Shown in pieces: positions 1 to 5,936 of a stretch of 6,500 bases of DNA. The DNA lies in the NCBI GenBank assembly GCA_028678635.1, contig JAJRDC010000098.1, positions 1 to 6,500 of the forward strand, given 5' to 3'. This DNA comes from Methanomicrobiales archaeon (GTDB taxonomy: Archaea > Halobacteriota > Methanomicrobia > Methanomicrobiales > JACTUA01). Both the position numbers and the translations under genes were made by a program. The notes under the pieces were generated by a model. It worked only from the letters and a program-made list of their open reading frames with translations, was not told the DNA's origin and did no database searches. Numbering within the stretch: position 1 is the stretch's first letter; each line of letters starts with the position of its first letter.

Positions 1-413
1 AGGGAGGAAAAGTCGGGGAGCAGGTCCTCCGGCCGGAGAAAAGGCGTCTGGATGGCCACCGTGACCGCGTCCATGCCGGCGATCAGGGAAAAGTCGCTGG
101 AACACCGGAAGGTCCCCTTCGCCACCACCCGGGCCAGGATCTCCGCGAGATCGGGCTCCTCGCCCCCCAGGGGATTCTCGCCCCGGTTCAGGGCAGCGAT
201 CTTGGTCCGTCCCGCGGGTGAGTCCCGCTGGAAGCCGACGACGCTTTCAAAGGCCCCGGAGTCGGCGAAGAGGGCGGCGGCCGGGATCCCCACGTATCCC
301 ATCCCCAGTACGCCAACCTTCCGGATCGGTCCCCGCTCAGACAGGAGGCGGGCCAGGCGGCCGTCCCCCTCCTTCAGGGCTCCGCCTCTCTTCTGGGGGG
401 ATGGTGCTCGCAC
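1..413 (-). CDS. wbpA: Nucleotide-sugar dehydrogenase, UDP-GlcNAc 6-dehydrogenase (WbpA) type, N-terminal part
   Basis: Partial gene: about 137 residues are readable before it runs off the left edge. It would oxidise C6 of UDP-GlcNAc to the uronic acid in two NAD-dependent steps in the cytoplasm, the first committed step toward UDP-GlcNAc3NAcA. Seen: a Rossmann dinucleotide-binding motif (VGVLGMGYVGIP, residues 33-44 from the GTG), then GFQRDSP, LNRGENPLGGEEPDL and AIQTPF. These match the family's N-terminal domain, in particular the WbpA-like form I know from methanogens rather than the ManNAcA-forming WecC type. No ATG is available. The best in-frame start is GTG at 413, 14 bases after the preceding stop, but its ribosome binding site is poor. 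A strong AAGGAGG at 374-368 lies 11 bases before an in-frame CTG at 356, so the true start could be later. The catalytic cysteine and the C-terminal UDP-binding domain lie outside the window, so the substrate is inferred from context. Confidence 0.85.
   Translation of the reverse strand, partial: MRAPSPQKRGGALKEGDGRLARLLSERGPIRKVGVLGMGYVGIPAAALFADSGAFESVVGFQRDSPAGRTKIAALNRGENPLGGEEPDLAEILARVVAKGTFRCSSDFSLIAGMDAVTVAIQTPFLRPEDLLPDFSS
365..374 (-). promoter_or_regulatory. Purine-rich Shine-Dalgarno-like site inside the 5' end of the wbpA-like gene
   Basis: On the minus strand this reads AAGGAGGGGG and is a better 16S match than anything upstream of the GTG at 413. It sits 11 bases before an in-frame CTG (356-354), and the conserved family homology begins only around residue 27 counted from the GTG. 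It may mark the real start or may be chance coding sequence (Lys-Glu-Gly). Confidence 0.3.
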
Positions 414-427
414 CGGCCCTTCCCCCG

Positions 428-1348
428 TCAGTGCCTCAGGCCCCGGGAGATCTCCTCGCAGACCTCGAGGTTCCGGATCGCCTGGGCAGGTGTGATGGGG
501 AAAGGACTTCCCGCCGCCGCGCAGTCCAGGAAGGTCTTCAGTTCCACCTTCAGGGGTTCCACCTTGTTCACGAGCACCTTCTCGATGATGTTCTCCTGCA
601 CGTACCGCTCGGCCTCCACCGAGTACCGGCCGGGTTTCCTGTACACGAAGATCTCCTGGGTCATGAAGTCCCCTTCCACGGTGAAGTCCTCCTCCTCGAC
701 ATAGCACATCCGGATCTTCTTCGAGGACTTCCTGCTGGCCGAGAGGTACACGTCGGTGGACCCGCACCGCATCAGCACCGCCGCCAGGTCGTCGGTACCG
801 CTGGAGTGGAGCGCACACTGCTGCCCGCCGAAGAAGGCATGCAGCGCGATGTCGACGTCATGGATCATCAGGTCCTCCACCACCGAGGAGCCGGTGACCC
901 GGGCCGAGGCCGGGTTGTGCCGCTTCATCTCCACGTAGAGTGGCTTCTTTGCTATCTTCCGGATCTCTGCGACAATGGGATTGAACCGCTCGATGTGCCC
1001 GATCCCGACGGTCAGGTCCCGGGGGAGGATCCTCTGGAGGGCCTTCCCCTCGGACGCGGTGGCACAGATGGGTTTTTCTATCAGCATGTGCACCCCCGCG
1101 TCTGCCGCCGCCTCTGCCACTTTCAGGTGGTGGGGCGTGGGGACACAGATGGAGACGGCGTCTGCCTCCTGCAGGAGGTCTTCCACCGTGTCGCAGACCG
1201 TGGCCCCGTGCATCCTCCCCATCTCCTCCGCCGCATTCCGGTTCAGATCATGGACCAGGAGGCGGTCCACCGCCCGGAGCTCCGCGTACACCCGGGCATG
1301 GTTCCGCCCCATCGTTCCCACACCGATGACACCCACATCCATACTCAT
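428..1348 (-). CDS. wbpB: Gfo/Idh/MocA family NAD-dependent dehydrogenase, UDP-GlcNAcA 3-dehydrogenase (WbpB/WlbA) type
   Basis: A 306-residue soluble oxidoreductase. By family and context it oxidises the C3 hydroxyl of UDP-N-acetylglucosaminuronic acid to the 3-keto sugar, which the aminotransferase encoded just upstream then aminates. Seen: the N-terminal Rossmann motif GVIGVGTMG (GxGxxG at residues 9-14), the family EKP motif at 91-93 whose lysine is catalytic in this family, GHIERFNP at 117-124, and DLMIHDVDIAL at 159-169 with the HD pair typical of WlbA-like enzymes. The C-terminal alpha/beta half is complete and the length is typical. The ATG at 1348 is preferred because GGAG (1358-1355) lies 6 bases upstream; a second ATG two codons later is possible. 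It starts one base after the aminotransferase stop, so translation is probably coupled. Membership in the superfamily is certain, but the superfamily has many substrates; the specific reaction is inferred from the neighbours. Confidence 0.88.
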   Translation of the reverse strand: MSMDVGVIGVGTMGRNHARVYAELRAVDRLLVHDLNRNAAEEMGRMHGATVCDTVEDLLQEADAVSICVPTPHHLKVAEAAADAGVHMLIEKPICATASEGKALQRILPRDLTVGIGHIERFNPIVAEIRKIAKKPLYVEMKRHNPASARVTGSSVVEDLMIHDVDIALHAFFGGQQCALHSSGTDDLAAVLMRCGSTDVYLSASRKSSKKIRMCYVEEEDFTVEGDFMTQEIFVYRKPGRYSVEAERYVQENIIEKVLVNKVEPLKVELKTFLDCAAAGSPFPITPAQAIRNLEVCEEISRGLRH

Positions 1349-1349
1349 C

Positions 1350-2444
1350 TCACGCTCCGTTCACAGTCTCCGCAACGAATGCAATGTCCTCTTCGCTGAC
1401 TTCTGGGTGGACCGGCAGCGAAAGCACGGTCCCTCCAAGGCGCTCGGAGACCGGGCACGGCCCCCCCGGGGCGATCTCTCCATAGAGCGGCTGGCGGTGG
1501 ATCGGCATCGGGTAGTGGACCGCGGTCCCGATCCCCTTCTCACCCAGGTACATGGCCAGGCTGTCCCGCGTCCGCGGGAACTCCCGGGTCACCTGGACCA
1601 CGTACTGGTGGTACACGTGGGAGAATCCCGCCTTTCGCCGGGGGATCAGGATCCCGTCGTGCCGGAGGTGACCGTCCAGGTACCGGGCGTTCTTTACCCG
1701 GGCCTCGTTCATGGCAGGGAGCTTCCGGAGCTGGACAAGCCCCATGGCCCCGGCCACGTCCGTCATCCGGTAGTTGTAGCCCAGGCGCGTGTGCAGGTAC
1801 TTCCGGCTCTGGCCATGGTTGATGAGGAGGCGTACCGCTGCGGCCAGATCGTCCGAGTCGGTGGTCACCATGCCCCCCTCGCCCGTGGTCATGTTCTTCG
1901 TGGCATAGAAGGAGAAGCACCCGGCATCGCCGAAGGAACCCGCGGGAAGGCCCGTGAAGGTGGCGCCATGGGCCTGGCACGCGTCCTCGATGAAGGCCAG
2001 GTCATGCTCGTCGCAGATCCCGGAGATGGCCGCCACGTCGCAGAGCTGGCCGAAGAGGTGAACTCCCACCACGGCCCGGGTCTTCGGGGTGACGGCCCGT
2101 TCGACCGCCTCCGGGTCCAGGTTGAAGGTCCGTTCCTCCACGTCCACGCACCGCGGGATGGCGCCGCACATGGAAACGGAGGTTGCGGTCGCAATGAAGG
2201 TGAAGGAGGGGACGATCACCTCGTCGCCCGGCCCGACCCCGGCGGCCAGCAGCGCCGCGTGGAGGGCTGCCGTACCGTTGTTCACGGCAATGGCGTGCTT
2301 GACCTGGCAGAACGCGGCGAACTCCCGCTCGAAGGCGGCCACTGCCGCTCCCTGCGCCAGGTTCCCGCTCTCCATCACCCGCCGCACCGCCTCCGTCTCC
2401 TCCGTGCCAATCCGGGGACGGGCGATGGGAATCCGGATCGTCAC
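1350..2444 (-). CDS. wbpE: DegT/DnrJ/EryC1/StrS PLP-dependent sugar aminotransferase (WbpE type)
   Basis: A 364-residue PLP enzyme of usual family length. It is expected to transfer an amino group, normally from glutamate, to C3 of the UDP-3-keto-GlcNAcA made by the neighbouring dehydrogenase. Seen: the VNNGTAALHAAL phosphate-binding segment (residues 54-65), EDACQAHGA at 153-161 with Asp154 positioned for the PLP ring nitrogen, SFYATKNMTTGEGG at 178-191 with Lys183 as the Schiff-base lysine, and GYNYRMTDVAGAMG at 222-235, all hallmarks of the family. No key residue is missing. The start is GTG at 2444, overlapping the acetyltransferase stop as GTGA. A strong GGAGGTG site 8 bases upstream supports it. 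The exact sugar substrate is inferred from the operon; other amino-sugar aminotransferases look alike. Confidence 0.92.
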   Translation of the reverse strand: MTIRIPIARPRIGTEETEAVRRVMESGNLAQGAAVAAFEREFAAFCQVKHAIAVNNGTAALHAALLAAGVGPGDEVIVPSFTFIATATSVSMCGAIPRCVDVEERTFNLDPEAVERAVTPKTRAVVGVHLFGQLCDVAAISGICDEHDLAFIEDACQAHGATFTGLPAGSFGDAGCFSFYATKNMTTGEGGMVTTDSDDLAAAVRLLINHGQSRKYLHTRLGYNYRMTDVAGAMGLVQLRKLPAMNEARVKNARYLDGHLRHDGILIPRRKAGFSHVYHQYVVQVTREFPRTRDSLAMYLGEKGIGTAVHYPMPIHRQPLYGEIAPGGPCPVSERLGGTVLSLPVHPEVSEEDIAFVAETVNGA

Positions 2445-3034
2445 GGACGGTACACCTCCGGCAGGTCCCGGATCCGGGCCGGGACCCCCACCGCCATCCT
2501 CCGTGCCGGCACATCGGCGGTGACCACGGCCCCCGCCGCCACCACGGCCCCCGCCCCGATGGTGATCCCGGGGAGGACGGTGGCATTGGCCCCGATGACC
2601 GCCCCATCCTCGAGAGTGGGGCCCCGGAGCTCGGGTGTGCCGGTCGGGGGGTAACGGTCATTGGTCAGCACCGCGTGGGGTCCGAGAAAGACACCGTTTC
2701 CTATGACCGTGTGGGTGGGGACAAAGACCAGTGATTGCATCCGGACATCGTTCCCAATGGTTGCGAACCCCTCGATGATCGTGCCGGTCCCGACCGCCAC
2801 CCGGTCCCCGATAGTGGTATGCTCCCGGATCAGGACCCCGTGGCCGCACTGGAAGCCATCGCCAATCACCACGTCGCTGTAGAGGACCGATCCCGAGCGG
2901 ATCACCGCGTCCTTCCCGATGGTGACACCGGGGTAGGAAGTGGTTCCCAGCCGCTCCCGGGAGGGGAACCCCAGTGTCACCGGTTCAAAGATGCGGGCGC
3001 CTTTGCCAATCCTGTTGTTTCCGTACGATGTCAT
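2441..3034 (-). CDS. wbpD: Left-handed beta-helix (hexapeptide repeat) N-acetyltransferase, WbpD type
   Basis: A 197-residue hexapeptide-repeat acyltransferase. In this context it would acetylate the 3-amino group of UDP-GlcNAc3NA with acetyl-CoA to give UDP-GlcNAc3NAcA. Seen: repeated [IV]G-x(4) turns over most of the chain (for example VTIGKDAVI, VVIGDGFQCG, TTIGDRVAVG, ATIGNDV), then the family's typical tail at about 146-188, containing VIGANATVLPGITIGAG and VPARRMAVGVPARI. Such proteins are trimers that bind acetyl-CoA between helices. The start ATG overlaps the glmS stop (ATGA); only a weak GTGA precedes it, so translation probably depends on coupling. A segment near residues 22-36 (FPSRERLGTTSYPG) interrupts the first coils and differs from the bacterial WbpD proteins I know. 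The fold is certain; the acceptor amine is inferred, and another acyl donor cannot be excluded. Confidence 0.88.
   Translation of the reverse strand: MTSYGNNRIGKGARIFEPVTLGFPSRERLGTTSYPGVTIGKDAVIRSGSVLYSDVVIGDGFQCGHGVLIREHTTIGDRVAVGTGTIIEGFATIGNDVRMQSLVFVPTHTVIGNGVFLGPHAVLTNDRYPPTGTPELRGPTLEDGAVIGANATVLPGITIGAGAVVAAGAVVTADVPARRMAVGVPARIRDLPEVYRP
2453..2459 (-). promoter_or_regulatory. Ribosome binding site for the aminotransferase (GTG start)
   Basis: GGAGGTG lies on the minus strand within the last codons of the acetyltransferase gene, 8 bases before the GTG at 2444. It is the strongest such site at any junction here and decides the GTG start. It also suggests the aminotransferase can recruit ribosomes on its own as well as by coupling. 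Confidence 0.75.
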
Positions 3035-4773
3035 TCCACGGTCACGCTCTTGGCCAGGTTCCGGGGCCGGTCGATGTCCCGCGAGAGGGCGTCCGCCGTG
3101 TGGTAGGCGAGCCGCTGCAGGATCACGGTGGAGGTGAGGAGGTGCACGAGTTCCGTTCCGTCCGGCAGGGGCAGGAACACGTCCACGATGTCGGAAAGCT
3201 CCGTGTCCCCGGCCGCCCCGATGCCGATGACCGGGGCCTGCCGTGCCTTCATCTCCTTCACATTGGAGATCATGGCCGCGTAGGTGGGGCCGGGAAGGGC
3301 GATGGCCACCACCGGGGTCTCCGGCGTGAGGAGCGCGAAGGGGCCGTGCTTCAGCTCCCCTGCCGGGTAGCCCTCGGCATGGATGTACGAGATCTCCTTC
3401 ATCTTCAGCGCTCCTTCCAGCGCCACCGGGTAGAAAGGCCCCCTCCCCACGAAGAAGATGTCCCTGGCCCCGGTGCAGAGGCTGACGGCATCGTCCAGCT
3501 CCGTCCGCAGGGCATCGCCGATGGCCAGGTGGGCGCTGCCGATGGCTCCGTCCAGTGCCCCGTCGGAGAGCCGGCTGGCCAGCTGGAGGAAGACCGCCAG
3601 CTGCGCGGTGAAGGACTTGGTGGCGGCCACGCCGATCTCGGGGCCGGCCCGGGTGTAGAGCACCTGGTCGGCCAGGCGGGTGACCGAGGATCCCACCACG
3701 TTCGTCACCGCCGCCGTGGGGCAGTTGTGGGATCTGGCCTTCTGGAGCGCGGTGAGGGTATCGGCCGTTTCCCCGGACTGGGTGATCCCCACCACCAGGC
3801 CCCGGAGCGGGTGGGAAGAGTACTTGAACTCGGATCCCATCTCCACCCGCACGGGGATCCCGGCCTGCTCCTCCAGCAGGTACCTGGCCACGAGACCCGC
3901 ATGGTAGGAGGTCCCGCAGCCGATGAGGGTGACCCAGGGTGAGGCGCGGACCTGGGCGGCCATGTCCCGGGCATCCACGGACCGGACCGTCTCATAAAAG
4001 ACCTGCGGCTGCTCGTGGATCTCCTTTAACATGAAATGGGGGAACCCCCCCTTCTTCACGTCGTCCAGGCACCAGGTGACCTGTTCCACGGGGCGCTGGA
4101 CGGAATGACCGTTGCAGCAGATGGCCACACCCTCCTCGCGGAGTGTGGCCACGTCGCCGTCCTCGAGGAAGATCACCCGCTCGGTGTACTCGAGAAGCGG
4201 GGTCATGTCCGATGCGGCCAGCATCTCCCCGTCGCCGATGCCGATGACGAGGGGGCTGGACTTCCGGGCCGCCACGATCCCGGGCTCGTCCTGTGCAATG
4301 ACAAGAATCGCATAGGATCCCTCGAGATGCCGGAGGGCCTGTTCCACCGCCTCCTGCAGCTCCCCGGGCCGGTACCCTTCCTCCACCAGGTGGGCGATCA
4401 CCTCGGTGTCGGTCTCGGACCGGAACCGGTGGCCCCGCTCCTCCAGTTCCTCCCGGAGGGTGGCGTAGTTCTCGATGATGCCGTTATGCACGACAGCGAT
4501 GTTCCCCGTGCAGTCGGTGTGAGGGTGGGCGTTGCGGTCGCTGGGTTCGCCGTGGGTCGCCCACCGGGTGTGCCCGATCCCGATCTTTCCCTTCATCCCC
4601 TTCCCCAGGTCGGCCTTCTCCGGGATCCGGCCGCTTTTCTTCATCACCGAGACGCTGCGGTGGAGCGTGGCCACGCCATAGGAGTCGTAGCCCCGATACT
4701 CCAGCTTCCGCAGCCCTTCCACGAGCAGCGGTGCAGCCGTCCGCCTCCCCACATAGCCCACGATCCCGCACAT
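3031..4773 (-). CDS. glmS: Glutamine--fructose-6-phosphate aminotransferase (isomerising), GlmS
   Basis: Complete, 580 residues, somewhat shorter than the 609-residue E. coli enzyme. It makes glucosamine-6-phosphate from fructose-6-phosphate and glutamine, the entry point of amino-sugar synthesis. Seen: N-terminal MCGIVGYVG, where removal of Met exposes the nucleophilic Cys; the class II glutaminase motifs HTRWATHGEPSDRNAHPH (68-85) and HNGIIENY (96-103); then two SIS domains with GCGTSYHA (285-292), TQSGETADT (331-339), GVAATKSFTAQ (381-391) and HAEGYPAGELKHGP (465-478); and the C-terminal NLAKSVTVE, whose lysine (575) matches the sugar-binding lysine of E. coli GlmS. All catalytic segments are present. 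The ATG at 4773 is fixed by the required Met-Cys start and lies 1 base after the upstream stop. There is no room for a glmS ribozyme or long leader, so any control would act on the whole operon or on the protein. Confidence 0.98.
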   Translation of the reverse strand: MCGIVGYVGRRTAAPLLVEGLRKLEYRGYDSYGVATLHRSVSVMKKSGRIPEKADLGKGMKGKIGIGHTRWATHGEPSDRNAHPHTDCTGNIAVVHNGIIENYATLREELEERGHRFRSETDTEVIAHLVEEGYRPGELQEAVEQALRHLEGSYAILVIAQDEPGIVAARKSSPLVIGIGDGEMLAASDMTPLLEYTERVIFLEDGDVATLREEGVAICCNGHSVQRPVEQVTWCLDDVKKGGFPHFMLKEIHEQPQVFYETVRSVDARDMAAQVRASPWVTLIGCGTSYHAGLVARYLLEEQAGIPVRVEMGSEFKYSSHPLRGLVVGITQSGETADTLTALQKARSHNCPTAAVTNVVGSSVTRLADQVLYTRAGPEIGVAATKSFTAQLAVFLQLASRLSDGALDGAIGSAHLAIGDALRTELDDAVSLCTGARDIFFVGRGPFYPVALEGALKMKEISYIHAEGYPAGELKHGPFALLTPETPVVAIALPGPTYAAMISNVKEMKARQAPVIGIGAAGDTELSDIVDVFLPLPDGTELVHLLTSTVILQRLAYHTADALSRDIDRPRNLAKSVTVE

Positions 4774-4774
4774 C

Positions 4775-5926
4775 CTACATCACCAGGGTCCCGTCCGGGA
4801 CCACCGACGTGACCACCCGTCCGGATCGGAGGGAGACCCCGTTGCCCACCACGCAGTTCCGGAAGACGGTGAAGGGGGCGGATGTCACCCGGTCTCCCAG
4901 CACCGCCCCGAAAGAGGCCCTCTGCACCTTTCCCTCGATGGAAAAGAGACTCTCGTCCCGAATGGTGCTCGTGTGATCGGCGAGGGAACATCCCTCTCCC
5001 ACCACCGCATCCTGGAGGTGGGAGTGTGATCCCACCGAGGCATCATCCATGAGAAGGGAATCCGATACCAGGGTGAAGGGCTCGATCCGTACCCGGGACC
5101 CGATGGAGGTGTGGGGCATGATGCAGCAGCCGGGCCCGATCTGGCAGTCGTCGCCGATGACCACCGGCCCCTGGATCGTGGTGTGGGGGCCGAGCACGGT
5201 CCCCTCCCCCACCCTCACGGTGCCGGAGAAGATGACGGATCCATGGATCCGGCCACCCTTCTGGGGTTCCACCCGGGAGAGCAGGCTCCGGTTCAGCTTC
5301 AGCACGTCCCATGGATAGATGGCATCCTGCCACCCCTCGGCATGGATGGCCTTCATCTTCATCCCCTGGGAGATGGCATCCATCACGGCATCAGGAAGCT
5401 CGGTCGCCTCCATACGGTCCAGAAACCCGGGGGTGAGGGAGAAGATGCCGGTGGAGACCGTGACAGTGGGGGCCAGTTCCGGCTTCTCGATGATCCCGGT
5501 CACGTGCCCCTTCCGGATGACGACGACGCCGAAGTTGGAGGGGCTCTCGTGCTCCCGGACCAGCATGGCGTTCCGGACATCCTTGATCCGTGCGATGGAG
5601 GCCGCGTCAATGAAGTTGTCACCCGGAAGCACCAGGAAATCGTCACGGATCTCGCCCGCCGCTGCACGGAGGGCATCGGCGGTCCCCAGCTGGCGCTTCT
5701 GGACAACGGTGGTGACCGGGAAGGGGAGGCGGTTGCAGTAGCTGAGCACCACCTCCTTCCGGTACCCTGCCACCACCACCAGGTCGCGGATCCCGTTCTC
5801 GATCAGCGCATCCATCACATGGGCAATGATCGGCCGGTTCGCCACCGGGATCATCGCCTTCGGCCTGCTGTGGGTCAGGGGCCGGAGGCGCATCCCCTCC
5901 CCTGCCGCGAGAATGACTGCCTGCAT
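4775..5926 (-). CDS. GlmU-like sugar-1-phosphate nucleotidyltransferase with degenerate beta-helix C-terminal domain
   Basis: Complete, 383 residues. The N-terminal domain (about 1-220) is a well-preserved nucleotidyltransferase: LAAGEGMRLRPLT (6-18), PKAMIPV with Lys23, QLGTADAL (79-86), LPGDN (100-104), IIEKPE (145-150), STGIFSL (158-164) and YPWDVLKLN (204-212). It should couple a sugar-1-phosphate to a nucleotide, probably GlcNAc-1-phosphate with UTP. The C-terminal domain (about 228-383) is a left-handed beta-helix, but at the acetyltransferase site it has GSHSHLQDAVVG (299-310) and ADHTSTIRDE (316-325) where active archaeal enzymes have a PHxxYVxD histidine motif and GAGTxxAN. The aligned catalytic position is Ser300, with a His one residue later. 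I infer weak or no acetyltransferase activity, or a changed role. The ATG at 5926 is preceded by GAGG (5934-5931) and follows the upstream stop by 10 bases. It could instead serve another sugar nucleotide; GlcNAc is inferred from context. Confidence 0.88.
   Translation of the reverse strand: MQAVILAAGEGMRLRPLTHSRPKAMIPVANRPIIAHVMDALIENGIRDLVVVAGYRKEVVLSYCNRLPFPVTTVVQKRQLGTADALRAAAGEIRDDFLVLPGDNFIDAASIARIKDVRNAMLVREHESPSNFGVVVIRKGHVTGIIEKPELAPTVTVSTGIFSLTPGFLDRMEATELPDAVMDAISQGMKMKAIHAEGWQDAIYPWDVLKLNRSLLSRVEPQKGGRIHGSVIFSGTVRVGEGTVLGPHTTIQGPVVIGDDCQIGPGCCIMPHTSIGSRVRIEPFTLVSDSLLMDDASVGSHSHLQDAVVGEGCSLADHTSTIRDESLFSIEGKVQRASFGAVLGDRVTSAPFTVFRNCVVGNGVSLRSGRVVTSVVPDGTLVM
4779..4784 (-). promoter_or_regulatory. 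Ribosome binding site for glmS
   Basis: GGTGAT on the minus strand, overlapping the last codons of the preceding gene and 5 bases before the glmS ATG. It complements the ATCACC near the 3' end of 16S rRNA, a form often used in methanogens. Confidence 0.65.
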
Positions 5927-5936
5927 CTCTCCTCAC

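Noticed and set aside
975..2654. A 559-residue open frame on the plus strand, antisense to three genes, and similar long plus-strand frames at 218-1399, 2974-3942, 4036-4812 and 5111-5944
   Set aside because: They lie opposite genes with clear family motifs, have low-complexity Arg/Pro/Gly/His-rich translations, show no recognisable domain and cross gene boundaries. Long antisense frames are expected in GC-rich coding DNA.
4774..4800. Possible glmS ribozyme or leader element ahead of glmS
   Set aside because: Only one base separates the upstream stop from the glmS ATG, and the upstream bases are coding. The glmS ribozyme is also known from bacteria, mainly Firmicutes, and needs a long untranslated leader.
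5236..5251. Perfect 16-base palindrome CGGATCCATGGATCCG
   Set aside because: It falls inside the second GlmU-like gene, encoding RIHGS at the start of the beta-helix domain, is not repeated elsewhere that I can see, and has no loop. It is probably chance and not an operator or terminator.
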